Shown: positions 7,362 through 15,834 of the stretch, one piece after another
How positions within the stretch are numbered: the stretch's first letter is position 1
Layout: each line of letters begins with the position of its first letter
Notes under the pieces: model-generated
What the model was told of the DNA's origin: nothing
The model's input: the letters and a program-made list of their open reading frames with translations, nothing else
Databases searched by the model: none
From: CADEDH01 sp965216205
Lineage (GTDB): Bacteria; Actinomycetota; Acidimicrobiia; Acidimicrobiales; SZUA-35
DNA: 64,000 nt
Assembly: GCA_965216205.1 (NCBI GenBank)
Contig: OZ244139.1
Coordinates: forward strand, 6,200,001-6,264,000
Direction: 5' to 3'
Program-made: the position numbers and the translations under genes

Positions 7362-8765
7362 TCAGCGCGACGAGAGCGAGGTCTCGAGGGTCACATCGGG
7401 GCCTTGGATCCGGGAGATCCGACCGTTGATCTCCATCACGTACACCTCGCCGTCGGGACCCTGCCCGAACGAGATCACGCTCTCCGGCTCGCGACCGAGG
7501 CGGAGCGCCGCCACCGCCGCCGACCCGTCGCTGAGCCGTTGGAGCCCGAAGATCTCCCCGGAGCAGAAGTCGGCGAACAGGTACACGCCGCTCAGCGAGG
7601 GGGTCAGCGGGCCCCGGTACACGTGACCGCCGGTGACGGAACACCGCTCGTTGTCGTGGGTGTAGGTGTGGATCGGGCCGACATGATCGGCAGGTTCGTC
7701 CCCGGTGAACGACTCGTTGCCCTCCATCCGATTCCACCCGAAGTTCGCGGCTCGGCCGGGCGACCCGTCGCCTCCATTGGCGACGAAGTCGATCTCCTCG
7801 ACCCGGCCCTGACCGACGTCGCCGATCCAGAGATCGCCGGTGGCGGTGTCGAACGAGAACCGCCAGGGATTCCGGAGGCCCCAGGCCCAGATCTCGGCGG
7901 CACCGCCGCCGTCGGCGAACGGGTTGTCCGCGGGGATCGTGTACGGCCTTGACGCCGACGGGTTCGGGTCGATCCGCAGCAGTGCGCCGAGCACGGTGTC
8001 AGTGTCCTGGCCGCTGTCGAGCGGATCGTCGCCACTGCCGCCGTCGCCGAGGGCGACGTAGAGCAGGCCGTCGGGACCGAGGTGGAGGTCGCCGCCGTTG
8101 TGGTTGCTGAACGGCTGGGGCACCTCGAGCAGGATCCGTTCGGCGCCGCGGTCGGCGGTGGTGTCGCCCATCGGCATCTCCGACACGATGCTGGTGAAGT
8201 CGTTGTCGGTGTAGTGCAGGTAGAGCAGGCCGCCGTCGGCGGAGAACTCGATGCCGAGGAGGCCTCCCTCGCCCTCGGGGTTCACCTCGTCGGTGATGTC
8301 GACGACCAACTGGGTGGTCTGGACGAACTGCTCGGTGCCCCCGTCCTCGTCCACGATCCGTTCGATCAGCCGGACCCTTCCGTCCCGCTCGGCCACCCAC
8401 AGGTGCTCGCTCCCGGGCCGGGTGGCGAGCGAGGTCGGTTGGGCGAGCGACCCGGCGGGCTCGAGGGCGTAGACCGTGTCGACCCAGGGGCCCGGCGCGT
8501 CGGCCAGGACCGCGTCGTCGTCGGTGTCCGTGTTGCCGTTGCCGTCGTTGTCGTTGTCGGTGTCGTCGGCCGTCGAGGTGCCGGCCCCCTCACCCGAGGT
8601 CGTGTCCGACCCGCTCCCGTCGCCGGTCGTCGAGGCGCCGGTGTCGCCGGTCAGGTCGCCGGCGGTCGTCCCGCCGGGGGCCGGATCGTCCGTCGAGTCG
8701 CTGCACCCGGCCAGGAGCAGGAGGGCGATGACGAGAACGGCGATCGGGGCGGGGGCGGGACCCAT
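7362..8765 (-). CDS. PQQ-dependent sugar dehydrogenase (GSDH family) lipoprotein
   Basis: 467 residues. A signal peptide ends in the lipobox LLAGC, followed by a ~70-residue Asp/Gly/Thr-rich linker, so it should be a lipid-anchored extracytoplasmic protein. The rest is a glucose/sorbosone dehydrogenase six-bladed propeller: LATRPGSEHLWVAERDGRVR, LLGIEFS and the key SNHNGGDLHLGPDGLLYVAL segment holding the catalytic-type His, then GLRNPWRFSFD and NFGWNRMEG. Soluble family members oxidise aldose sugars with PQQ and calcium. No PQQ-synthesis gene is in the window, so the cofactor may be made elsewhere or imported. The ATG at 8765 is preferred over TTG at 8774 because CACACT lies eight bases upstream. 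Confidence 0.88.
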   Translation of the reverse strand: MGPAPAPIAVLVIALLLLAGCSDSTDDPAPGGTTAGDLTGDTGASTTGDGSGSDTTSGEGAGTSTADDTDNDNDGNGNTDTDDDAVLADAPGPWVDTVYALEPAGSLAQPTSLATRPGSEHLWVAERDGRVRLIERIVDEDGGTEQFVQTTQLVVDITDEVNPEGEGGLLGIEFSADGGLLYLHYTDNDFTSIVSEMPMGDTTADRGAERILLEVPQPFSNHNGGDLHLGPDGLLYVALGDGGSGDDPLDSGQDTDTVLGALLRIDPNPSASRPYTIPADNPFADGGGAAEIWAWGLRNPWRFSFDTATGDLWIGDVGQGRVEEIDFVANGGDGSPGRAANFGWNRMEGNESFTGDEPADHVGPIHTYTHDNERCSVTGGHVYRGPLTPSLSGVYLFADFCSGEIFGLQRLSDGSAAVAALRLGREPESVISFGQGPDGEVYVMEINGRISRIQGPDVTLETSLSSR

Positions 8766-8817
8766 GGGGGCCAAGTGTGGCGGTACGCGCCGCCGATTGC
8801 TCCGGGACTGCGGCCGC

Positions 8818-8823
8818 TACCCT
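8818..8823 (+). promoter_or_regulatory. -10 hexamer for GtrA gene
   Basis: TACCCT, seven bases, then GTG at 8831. It selects this start over the upstream ATG at 8777, whose extra residues do not look like a GtrA N-terminus. It is divergent from the CACACT element of the sugar dehydrogenase gene at 8774-8779. Confidence 0.5.
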
Positions 8824-8830
8824 CGAACCG

Positions 8831-9310
8831 GTGGTCGACGTCGCATCCGAACGCCGCGAGGACCCTCCCCCCGACCCCGCCGCCTCCCGCCGCCTGACCG
8901 TGGCGGTTCGCTACGTCGTCGTTTCGGCGGTCAACGTCGTCAACCACCAGGCGCTGCTCCTCCTCGCCCACGCGGTCTGGGGCTGGTCGGGCGGGGCGGC
9001 AAACGTGTTCGCCGCGGTGCTTGCCGCCATCCCCGGCTATCTCCTCAGCCGGCACTGGGTGTGGTCGGTCCGCGGGGCCCACAGCGTACGGGCCGAGATC
9101 ATCCCGTTCTGGACGCTCGCACTGCTCGGGTTGATCGTGTCGACCATCCTGGCCGAGGGGGCCGACCGGTTGTTCGAGTCGAGCCTTGCGGTGGCCGCCG
9201 GCAGCCTCGCCGGCTACCTGGTGGTGTGGGTCGTGAAGTTCCTCGTGCTCAACCGGATCTTCGAGCGGTCGGCCCGCCGGGCGACGCGCGACGGCCTGCC
9301 GGTGCGGTGA
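8831..9310 (+). CDS. GtrA family membrane protein
   Basis: 159 residues with four predicted membrane helices: a first one around YVVVSAVNVVNHQALLLLAH, one over GGAANVFAAVLAAIPGYLLSR, one over PFWTLALLGLIVSTILA and a last one over AAGSLAGYLVVWVVKFLVLN. The S..HWVWS and KF..LNRIF elements are typical of GtrA. Family members are thought to help move or flip lipid-linked sugars across the inner membrane. Its stop overlaps the start of the methyltransferase gene (GTGA), and a glycosyltransferase operon lies just beyond, which fits a role in glycan or glycolipid assembly. Confidence 0.85.
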   Translation: MVDVASERREDPPPDPAASRRLTVAVRYVVVSAVNVVNHQALLLLAHAVWGWSGGAANVFAAVLAAIPGYLLSRHWVWSVRGAHSVRAEIIPFWTLALLGLIVSTILAEGADRLFESSLAVAAGSLAGYLVVWVVKFLVLNRIFERSARRATRDGLPVR

Positions 9311-9957
9311 CCGGCGGGCAGCGGCCAGGCGGATTGACGCCCAACGAGCTCACGCGCGCCCGCCAGGCCCGGGGGTTCATGCCCGACGGCGAGGGCGCCG
9401 CCCTCGCCGCCGCTGCCTCCACCGCCGATCCGGGCCTCGGCCCGTTCCTCGAGGTCGGCAGCTACTGCGGGAAGTCGGCGTGCTACCTCGGGCCCGTCGC
9501 GCGTCGAGCAGGCACGGTGCTCTACTGCCTCGACCACCATCGCGGCTCGGAGGAGAACCAGGCCGGGTGGGAGTGGCACGAGCCCGACCTCGTCGATCCG
9601 GCGGTTGGGCGGATCGACACCCTCCCCGTGTTCCGCCGCACCGTTCACGATGCCGGTTTGGAGGAGGTCGTGGTGGCTCTCGTGGGCGACGGCCCGACCG
9701 TCGCCCGCCACTGGTCGACGCCGCTGTCGTTCCTGTTCATCGACGGCGGCCACGGTGTGGAACCGGCCCGCCTCGACTACGAGCTGTGGACACCCCACGT
9801 CGCCCCCGGCGGCCTCCTCGCCATCCACGACGTGTTCACCGAGCCAGCCGACGGCGGCCAAGCCCCCCACGACGAGATCTACGCCCCGGCAATCGCGTCG
9901 GGACGGTTCACCGACGTCGCCGCCACCGGCTCGCTCCGCATCCTCCGCCGCACCTGA
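9307..9957 (+). CDS. Class I SAM-dependent methyltransferase
   Basis: 216 residues from a GTG overlapping the GtrA stop. A Rossmann-type motif I, FLEVGSYCGKSACYLG, lies near residue 46. Later strands are VLYCLDHH and LSFLFIDGGHGVEPARLDYELW, followed by GGLLAIHDVF, matching the Methyltransf_24 type in which an Asp-His pair after the fourth strand is common. Such enzymes often act on small molecules or sugars; here the acceptor may be a lipid-linked sugar because of the GtrA coupling. The substrate is not deducible. The gene ends in a convergent gap holding two palindromic repeats. Confidence 0.82.
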   Translation: MTGGQRPGGLTPNELTRARQARGFMPDGEGAALAAAASTADPGLGPFLEVGSYCGKSACYLGPVARRAGTVLYCLDHHRGSEENQAGWEWHEPDLVDPAVGRIDTLPVFRRTVHDAGLEEVVVALVGDGPTVARHWSTPLSFLFIDGGHGVEPARLDYELWTPHVAPGGLLAIHDVFTEPADGGQAPHDEIYAPAIASGRFTDVAATGSLRILRRT

Positions 9958-10002
9958 GCACACCCGACCGACCCCCTTCACCCGTTCCGGCCGCTCCCGG
10001 CC

Positions 10003-10118
10003 GCTCTGGCAGCGGTGGCGCGCGCTGTCGGTGCGGATCGCTGCCAATGGGTGGTGTGGGTGGGGCGGTTGGCGGCTCTGGCAGCGGTGGTGCGCGCTCT
10101 CGGTGCGGATCGCTGCCA
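10003..10118. repeat. Pair of 44-bp palindromic repeats in a convergent gap
   Basis: Copies at 10003-10046 and 10075-10118 differ at two positions. Each has 8-bp inverted arms, TGGCAGCG and CGCTGCCA, around a GC-rich middle, so each can form a hairpin. They sit between two genes that end towards each other (9957 and 10131) and may serve as a two-way terminator or a REP-like element. The rest of this 173-base gap shows nothing else. Confidence 0.85.
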
Positions 10119-10130
10119 GACGTGATTCGG

Positions 10131-11150
10131 TCAGTGGTCGGTGTGGTCGGTGAACAGGGTGCTCGTGGGGTTGGAGCCGTCGAGTGCGTCGGCCGCCAGG
10201 ATCACCGCGGCTGCGGTGTAGGAGCTCTGCTCCCGCTCGGGGAACCGCACCTCGTCGGGGTACACGATCCCCGTGTCGTAGCTGCCCTCGGCGGTCCGAT
10301 GGAGCTGCGCCCACTCGAACAGCTCCATCGCCGACCGCCGATCGCCAACCGCCAGCAGGGCAATCGCGCACTCGCACGTCTCCGCTGCGGTCACCCACGG
10401 CCGGTCCGACACGCAGCGGACCCCTCGGTCGGGCATCACGAACTCGCTCCACCGGGCAGCGAGCCGGGCCGCCCCGTCCTCGCCGGTGACCGCCCCGGTC
10501 AACACCGGGTAGTACCAGTCCATCGCCCAACGATCCTTCGGCTCGAACGCCGCCGGCACGCCGGCCACGGTGCCGACCAGCCTCGAGCGGGCCTCGCGCC
10601 ACACCGGCCGGTCGTGGCCGAGCAGCTCGGCCAGGTCGAGGGCGCAGCGCAGGCTGTGCCCGATCGACGCCGAGCCTGTCAACAGCGCATAGCTCCACGG
10701 ATGGCCATCGCTGGTCCGGGCCCACAGCACCTCGCCTCGGCGGGTCTGCAGGTCGAGGACGCAGTCGATCGCCCCCTCCACCGCGGGGAACATGGTCTCG
10801 GCGAAGCCCGTGTCCTTGGTGGTGAGGTAGTGGTGCCAGGCGCCGGTGGCCACGTAGGCGACGCAGTTGAGATCGATCTTCGGATCCTCGACCCCGTCCG
10901 CCAGGTAGTAGTTGTGCCAGCCGCCGTCGGGTCGCTGCACGTCGAGCAGCCACTGGTAGGCGGCCTCCGCCTCCGCCGTCCGGCCCACCGTGCTCAGCGC
11001 CATCGCCGACTCGACGTGGTTCCACGGGTCGGCGTGGCCGCCCGGGTACCACTCGATCATCCCGCTCGGGAGCTGGAGCTCGGCGATCGTGTCGCCGGTG
11101 GCCTCGAGCTCGGCCGCCGTGGTCACACCGTCGACCGACGGGGTGCTCAC
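10131..11150 (-). CDS. Alpha/alpha-barrel protein, prenyltransferase/squalene-cyclase-like repeats
   Basis: 339 residues, last gene of a three-gene minus-strand unit; its GTG overlaps the stop of the methyltransferase gene. Repeated Gly-Gly-Trp type helical hairpins are visible: SGMIEWYPGGHADPWNHVES, LLDVQRPDGGWHNYY, then DPKIDLNCVAYVATGAWHHY, and near the end EGSYDTGIVYPDEVRFPERE. This looks like the alpha6/alpha6 toroid shared by prenyltransferases, squalene cyclases and some glycoside hydrolases. Aromatic and acidic residues (EWYPGGHADPWN, QRPDGGW) would fit a carbohydrate or isoprenoid pocket. I see no DxDD cyclase motif. With the GT4 and methyltransferase upstream it probably acts on a methylated glycan or lipid carrier, but the reaction is unknown. 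Confidence 0.75.
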   Translation of the reverse strand: MSTPSVDGVTTAAELEATGDTIAELQLPSGMIEWYPGGHADPWNHVESAMALSTVGRTAEAEAAYQWLLDVQRPDGGWHNYYLADGVEDPKIDLNCVAYVATGAWHHYLTTKDTGFAETMFPAVEGAIDCVLDLQTRRGEVLWARTSDGHPWSYALLTGSASIGHSLRCALDLAELLGHDRPVWREARSRLVGTVAGVPAAFEPKDRWAMDWYYPVLTGAVTGEDGAARLAARWSEFVMPDRGVRCVSDRPWVTAAETCECAIALLAVGDRRSAMELFEWAQLHRTAEGSYDTGIVYPDEVRFPEREQSSYTAAAVILAADALDGSNPTSTLFTDHTDH

Positions 11151-11890
11151 GCCGACCGGCCGTTCGTCACCGCTGCCGGGTCACGGTCGGCGTAGACCAC
11201 GTAGCTCTTGCCGAGAACCGGGTTGAGCAGTCGTTCGGTCACGCGGGTCAGCTTCGGGCCGTCGGTGATGTCCCAGGTGAGGAGCTTCAGATAGGCCTTC
11301 ACCGCCGGATGGTCGTCGTTGTCGATCCCGACGGCGCACTTCAGCCACCAGTACGGGCTGTGGAGCGCGTGGGCCCGGTGGCTGTCGACCGGGGCGAGTC
11401 CGACCGACGCCAGCTTCGTGTGCAGCTCGGGGACGGCGTAGATCCGGACGTGGCCGCCGGCGCTCTTCGGTGCGTGGTACTCGTCGCTCAACCACCAGCA
11501 CAGTTGCTCTGGAATCGTCGACGGCACCGTCGCCGCCAGCCGGCCGCCCGGCGCCAGCACCCGGTGGAGCTCCGCCATCACCCCGAGGTCGTCAGCCACG
11601 TGCTCGAGCACCTCGGACGCGATGATCCGGTCGAAGGCACCGTCGTCGAAGGGGAGGCACCGGCCATCGGCCTGGGCCACCGCGGTGGCGACGTCGGTGG
11701 CCTCGCCGGCAACGAACATCGCGGCGAAGGTGTCCCTGGTGGCCACGAGCTCGTCGGCGGCCAGGTCGACCGCCACCACGTGTGCCCCGCGGCGGGCCGT
11801 CTCGAACGCGTGCCGGCCGAACCCGGCGCCGAGGTCGAGCACCCGCATCCCCGGCCGCAGCCCGAGCCGGTCGTAGTCGACGGTGAGCAT
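11147..11890 (-). CDS. SAM-dependent methyltransferase (Methyltransf_11 type)
   Basis: 247 residues; the ATG shares one base with the glycosyltransferase stop (TGATG). Motif I is VLDLGAGFGRHAFETARRG, with the acidic end of strand 2 in VVAVDLAADEL. The later motif DRIIASEVLEHV is followed by ELHRVLAPGGRLAATVP, standard for UbiE/Methyltransf_11 enzymes. The middle insertion (EQLCWWLSDEYHAPKSAGGHVRIY) is aromatic and resembles insertions in sugar or polyketide methyltransferases. The order GT4, methyltransferase, alpha/alpha-barrel protein, each overlapping the next, implies that the three act on one product, probably a methylated oligosaccharide or glycolipid. Confidence 0.85.
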   Translation of the reverse strand: MLTVDYDRLGLRPGMRVLDLGAGFGRHAFETARRGAHVVAVDLAADELVATRDTFAAMFVAGEATDVATAVAQADGRCLPFDDGAFDRIIASEVLEHVADDLGVMAELHRVLAPGGRLAATVPSTIPEQLCWWLSDEYHAPKSAGGHVRIYAVPELHTKLASVGLAPVDSHRAHALHSPYWWLKCAVGIDNDDHPAVKAYLKLLTWDITDGPKLTRVTERLLNPVLGKSYVVYADRDPAAVTNGRSA

Positions 11891-13206
11891 CAGGTCCGGG
11901 CGATCGGTAGGCGGCCTCGTGCGGTGGCGTGCTCGCGCCGGTCGCGCCGCATCGCCAGCACCTCGCGGTACTGGGCGACCGTGTTCGTGGCGGTCTGTCG
12001 CCACGTGTACATGGTGCTGACCCGCTCCCGACCGGCGTGACCGATCCGGGCCCGCAGGTCGGGGTCGTCGAGGCCACGGCGCAGCGCGGTGGTCAGCGAG
12101 TCGACGTCGCCCGGTTCACAGCGCAGCACGGTCTCGCCGTCGGTTCCGGTGACCTCGGGGAGTGCGCCACCCGACGTGGCCACCAGGGGGGTGGCGGTCG
12201 CCATCGCCTCGACGGCGGGAAGCGAGAAGCCCTCGTAGAGCGACGGCACCACCGCGAGCTCCGACTCGGCGTACAGCTCCACGATCCGCTCGTCGGGCAC
12301 ACCGCTCACGAAGGTGATCGCATCGCTGAGGCCGAGCTGCTCGATCAGCTCGGCCGAGCGCCCGCCCTCCTTGGCCCGTCCGATCACGGTGAGGCTCACG
12401 TCGCGCTCGGTGGCGAGCTTGGCCATCGCCTCGAGCAGGAACCGGAGGCCCTTCAGCTCCACGTCGGCGCTGGCGGTGGTGATCAGCCGTCCCGGGATCC
12501 GCGGCACGCCGGGCAGGGGTCGGAACAGGTCGGGGTCGACGCCGACGTGCACGAGCCGCATCCGCTCGCGGTCCACGCCCATGTCGCGGTGGATGTCGTC
12601 GATCGAGTTGTCGGATACGACCACGATCCGAGGCATGCGCCGGGCGACCCGACCCTGCATTCGCACGAAGCTGTACCACCGATGGGTGCTCAGCTTCTTG
12701 CGGATGGTCGGGGCGGCGGCGAGCTCGAGCCTGCGGTCGACCGTGATCGGATGGTGCAGGGTCACCAGGGTCGGGAGGATCCGATCGACGGCGAGGATGC
12801 CGTACCCGAGGCACTGGTTGTCGTGCACGATGTCGAAGTCGGCCCGCCGTTCCTTCAGCGCCCGGTACGCCCGGTAGCTGAACGCCAACGGCTCGGAGAA
12901 CGTGCCGGCCGAGTACTGGGTTACCTCCAGCAGGTCGGGGAGCGACTTGATCTCCCAGTAGGCGGGGAACCGGCCGGGGAAGTGGTCGTTGAAGATGTCG
13001 AGGCTCGGGAGCTCGTGCAGGGTGATCCGCTGGTCGAGCACGGGGTAGGGCTGCCCGCTGAAGACCTCGATGTGATGACCGAGATCGGCCAGCGCCTTTG
13101 TCAGGTGCCGGGTGTAGATCCCCTGGCCGCCGACGGTCGGCTTGGAGCGGTACGACAGATAGGCGAGCCGCAGGGGCTGCTCATCGGGGGGTTCGGAATG
13201 TGGCAT
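11890..13206 (-). CDS. Glycosyltransferase family 4
   Basis: 438 residues of GT-B fold. The N-terminal domain begins RLAYLSYRSKPTVGGQGIYTRHL, the usual GT4 donor/acceptor glycine loop. The C-terminal domain has VGVDPDLFRP and the E-x7-E element in PSLYEGFSLPAVEAMATATP. It transfers a nucleotide-activated sugar with retention of configuration; donor and acceptor are unknown. It is the first gene of the minus-strand unit 13206-10131. The start at 13206 rather than 13296 is favoured by a GAAGAG-type ribosome site and a TAGCCT -10 hexamer at 13248-13253 that would lie inside the longer version. Confidence 0.88.
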   Translation of the reverse strand: MPHSEPPDEQPLRLAYLSYRSKPTVGGQGIYTRHLTKALADLGHHIEVFSGQPYPVLDQRITLHELPSLDIFNDHFPGRFPAYWEIKSLPDLLEVTQYSAGTFSEPLAFSYRAYRALKERRADFDIVHDNQCLGYGILAVDRILPTLVTLHHPITVDRRLELAAAPTIRKKLSTHRWYSFVRMQGRVARRMPRIVVVSDNSIDDIHRDMGVDRERMRLVHVGVDPDLFRPLPGVPRIPGRLITTASADVELKGLRFLLEAMAKLATERDVSLTVIGRAKEGGRSAELIEQLGLSDAITFVSGVPDERIVELYAESELAVVPSLYEGFSLPAVEAMATATPLVATSGGALPEVTGTDGETVLRCEPGDVDSLTTALRRGLDDPDLRARIGHAGRERVSTMYTWRQTATNTVAQYREVLAMRRDRREHATARGRLPIART

Positions 13207-13247
13207 CGCTGATCTCTTCGGTTCGGGGGGTTCGCGCCGTGGGCGGC

Positions 13248-13253
13248 AGGCTA
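13248..13253 (-). promoter_or_regulatory. -10 hexamer for the GT4 operon
   Basis: TAGCCT on the minus strand, about 40 bases before the ATG at 13206, so this unit would have a short leader and use its ribosome site rather than leaderless initiation. Confidence 0.4.
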
Positions 13254-13346
13254 ACGCTGTAAGGCTCTGGATGGTTCCCGCCCTGGAGGATCCCACGCGC
13301 TGGTTCCCGAGCGATCTGGACGATCACCGGGCACACTCGACCCTCG

Positions 13347-13817
13347 ATGCGTGCCCTCGTCCAGCGAGTCTCCGAGGCCTCCGTCACCGTAGACGGTGCG
13401 GTCATCGGTTCCATCGGCCCCGGGCTGTGCGCCCTCATCGGCGTCACCCACGGCGACGGCGAGCAACAGGCGGTCAAGCTCGCCCAGCGACTGGCAAAGC
13501 TGCGGATCTTCGCCGACGACGAGGGGAGGATGAACCGCTCCGTGCTCGATGTCGGCGGTGAGGTGCTCGCCATCAGCCAGTTCACCCTCTACGCCGACAC
13601 CCGGCGGGGGAACCGCCCGGGCTACAGCGACGCTGCCGATCCGGCGATCGCGGAACCGCTGGTGGAGCGGGTGATCGACGAGCTCCGGGGACTCGCTCTG
13701 ACGGTCGCCACCGGCTCGTTCGGCGCCGACATGGACGTGCGGCTCGTCAACCATGGCCCGGTCACGATCCAGCTCGACATCCCACCGGCCATGCCGGCTG
13801 CCGCTGGCTGCGGGTGA
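13347..13817 (+). CDS. dtd: D-aminoacyl-tRNA deacylase
   Basis: 156 residues, the usual DTD length plus a short Pro/Ala tail. Hallmarks are MRALVQRVSEASVTVDG at the start, the SQFTLYAD motif that lines the D-amino-acid pocket, and the cross-subunit NHGPVTIQLD element (the family usually has NDGPVT). The enzyme removes D-amino acids, and glycine wrongly loaded on tRNA, from aminoacyl-tRNA in the cytoplasm as a homodimer. It is a single gene: it diverges from the GT4 operon and is followed by an unrelated membrane-protein gene with its own promoter-like element. Confidence 0.95.
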   Translation: MRALVQRVSEASVTVDGAVIGSIGPGLCALIGVTHGDGEQQAVKLAQRLAKLRIFADDEGRMNRSVLDVGGEVLAISQFTLYADTRRGNRPGYSDAADPAIAEPLVERVIDELRGLALTVATGSFGADMDVRLVNHGPVTIQLDIPPAMPAAAGCG

Positions 13818-13828
13818 CGGGGCCTGCC

Positions 13829-13834
13829 TATCCT
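13829..13834 (+). promoter_or_regulatory. -10 hexamer, leaderless start of DUF2510 gene
   Basis: TATCCT, six bases, then GTG at 13841. It supports this GTG over the one at 13814, which would overlap dtd and place the hexamer inside the gene. Confidence 0.55.
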
Positions 13835-13840
13835 CACGCC

Positions 13841-15244
13841 GTGAGCTCTGCGACGCCGGCCGGTTGGTACCCGGATCCGTACAACGCCGCCCAGCTTCGC
13901 TACTGGGACGGGGCCGTGTGGACCGACTCGATCGCGCCCGCAGCCGGTGAGGTCGGGTCCGGCGGTCAGGGCCAGGCCGATGCCACCCAGCAGCTCGCCA
14001 CCACCGCCGACCAAACCGACACGTTCCCCGGTCCGTTCCAAGGCGGTGACCCGAACTGGTCTCCGGCCGGCACCGACCAGTTCGGCCAGCCGCTCGGCGG
14101 TGGTCAGCCGGTCGGGGGCACCGGGCCGGCGGGGCAGGTGGCCGGGCAGGGCGGCTTCGCCGACCAGTGGACGGTTCCGTCCGGTCCGCCGTCGCTCGAC
14201 AGCCTCGGCGGCGGTGGCCAACCGGGGCTCGGCACCACGAGCGATCCCGGCGTCGCACCCTGGGGTGGCGCGGTGCCGACCGGCGCGGGTCTCGGCGACG
14301 TCGGCGAGTGGTTGTCGTCGATCTTCGTGAGGCTGATCGCCAGGATCGGCCCGCTGGTGGTCCTCCTGTTCGCAATCCCGGCGGTGGCGTCGGCCATCGT
14401 CGCCGTACTCGGCCAGCGGTTGCTGTCCGGCCTCGTCGTCGACCTCGACCCCGACAGCGACCTCGAGTTCGAGATCGCCGGCTTCAGCTTCGGGCTGTTC
14501 GCGCTGCTCGTGGCGGTCTCGATCCTGGGGCTGCTCGCCGCGCTCGTCGGGCGACTCGGCGCCGACCACCAGCTGTACGCGGCCCATGGCGGGCAGCCAC
14601 AGTCGCTCGGCTCGTCGCTCGGAACGGCGCTACGCCGCCTGCCCCGGGCGATCCTGTGGAGCATCGTGCTCGGCCTGCTGGTGGCGGTCATGGTGCTCGT
14701 GTTCACCGTGGCGCTCTCGGCCGTGCTCGCCGTCGCGGTCGGTGACGGCGACGGCGACGGGAATCCGGTGGTGGCGTTGCTCGTGTTGCCGATCGGGCTG
14801 CTCGGCCTCGTGTTCGGGGCCTGGCTGTGGACGAAGCTGGCGTTCTTCTTCCCCGCGCTGGCGGTCGGGCCGCCCGGTACCAACCCGTTCTCGGCGTCGG
14901 CCGCCGTGAGCAAGGGCCGGTTCTGGGGTGTGTTCGGGCGGCTGCTCCTCGTGGGGGTCGCCTTGTCGGTGCTGTGGGGGATCTTCAACGCCATCTTCCA
15001 GCCCTTCTTCGGCTCGGCCGCGGCTGATCTCTTCCAGATCGACGTTTCCACCGGCGACCTGTTGATCGGCGGTCAGAACATCGACACGCTCGACGAGATC
15101 CGGTGGGCCGACCTCACCCCCGGCGTCGGCTGGTTCGCCGCGGTGGCCGTGCTCTACTCGCTCGGCCGATCGATCATCGATGCCATCTGGGCCTCGGCCG
15201 CCACCGGCCTCTACTGGCGGGCCGGCGGACGAGGCGAGATCTGA
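13841..15244 (+). CDS. DUF2510-domain membrane protein
   Basis: 467 residues. The N-terminus is a clear DUF2510 module (AGWYPDPYNAAQLRYWDG with VWTDS), found in many actinobacterial membrane proteins. A Gly/Gln/Pro-rich linker of ~110 residues follows. Then come about six membrane helices, among them IGPLVVLLFAIPAVASAIVA, GLFALLVAVSILGLLAALVG, ILWSIVLGLLVAVMVLVF and VVALLVLPIGLLGLVFGAW. The membrane part resembles proteins of unknown function with a repeated hydrophobic core. The job is unknown. DUF2510 presumably faces the cytoplasm because no signal peptide precedes it. Confidence 0.8.
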   Translation: MSSATPAGWYPDPYNAAQLRYWDGAVWTDSIAPAAGEVGSGGQGQADATQQLATTADQTDTFPGPFQGGDPNWSPAGTDQFGQPLGGGQPVGGTGPAGQVAGQGGFADQWTVPSGPPSLDSLGGGGQPGLGTTSDPGVAPWGGAVPTGAGLGDVGEWLSSIFVRLIARIGPLVVLLFAIPAVASAIVAVLGQRLLSGLVVDLDPDSDLEFEIAGFSFGLFALLVAVSILGLLAALVGRLGADHQLYAAHGGQPQSLGSSLGTALRRLPRAILWSIVLGLLVAVMVLVFTVALSAVLAVAVGDGDGDGNPVVALLVLPIGLLGLVFGAWLWTKLAFFFPALAVGPPGTNPFSASAAVSKGRFWGVFGRLLLVGVALSVLWGIFNAIFQPFFGSAAADLFQIDVSTGDLLIGGQNIDTLDEIRWADLTPGVGWFAAVAVLYSLGRSIIDAIWASAATGLYWRAGGRGEI

Positions 15245-15258
15245 CGGGTACGGCAGCC

Positions 15259-15834
15259 ATGGATCCCGAGGTCGACAGCTACATCGAGCGGTCCGATGGG
15301 TGGCCGCACGAGATGGCGGCACTCCGGCCGATCCTCCGCGGTTGCGGGTTGACCGAGGCCATCAAGTGGCGGAAGCCGTGTTACAGCTTCGAGGGGGGCA
15401 ACATCGCCATCCTCCAGGAGATGAAGGGCTTCCTCGCGCTCATGTTCTTCAAGGGAGCGCTGCTCGACGACCCGGACGGTGTGCTCGTGGCACAGGGACC
15501 GAACTCCCGGTCGGCGCGGCGGATCGAGTTCACTTCGGTCGACGCAGTGACCGAGCTGGCCGGCACCGTCGAGGCGCTGGTGGGGAGGGCGATCGAGGTG
15601 GAGCGGTCCGGCCTCGAGGTCGGCCCCGCCCCGGAGAAGGAACTGGCCGACGCGCTCCAGACCCGTCTCGACGCCGACCCGGCGCTGCGGGCGGCGTTCG
15701 AGGGCCTGACCCCTGGGCGCAGACGGGAGTACAACCTGCACATCTCGGGGGCGAAGCGAGCCGAGACCAGAGTGGCCAGGGTGGAGAAGTGCGTGCCGAA
15801 GATCCTCGCCGGGAAGGGATTCCGTGACCGCTGA
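15259..15834 (+). CDS. YdeI/OmpD-associated (DUF1801-type) protein
   Basis: 191 residues. The first half (PHEMAALRPILRGCGLTEAI, KWRKPCYSFEGGNIAILQEM, then GFLALMFFKGALLDD) is the DUF1801/iron-chaperone-like fold. The C-terminal half (LTPGRRREYNLHISGAKRAE, then RVARVEKC) is the bacteriocin-protection, YdeI or OmdA-type helix pair. The combination is typical of YdeI-family proteins, whose function is not settled; links to stress and to resistance against antimicrobial peptides have been reported for relatives. The ATG is 14 bases after the previous stop, so it may be co-transcribed with the DUF2510 gene. The end overlaps the next gene by 11 bases. Confidence 0.82.
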   Translation: MDPEVDSYIERSDGWPHEMAALRPILRGCGLTEAIKWRKPCYSFEGGNIAILQEMKGFLALMFFKGALLDDPDGVLVAQGPNSRSARRIEFTSVDAVTELAGTVEALVGRAIEVERSGLEVGPAPEKELADALQTRLDADPALRAAFEGLTPGRRREYNLHISGAKRAETRVARVEKCVPKILAGKGFRDR

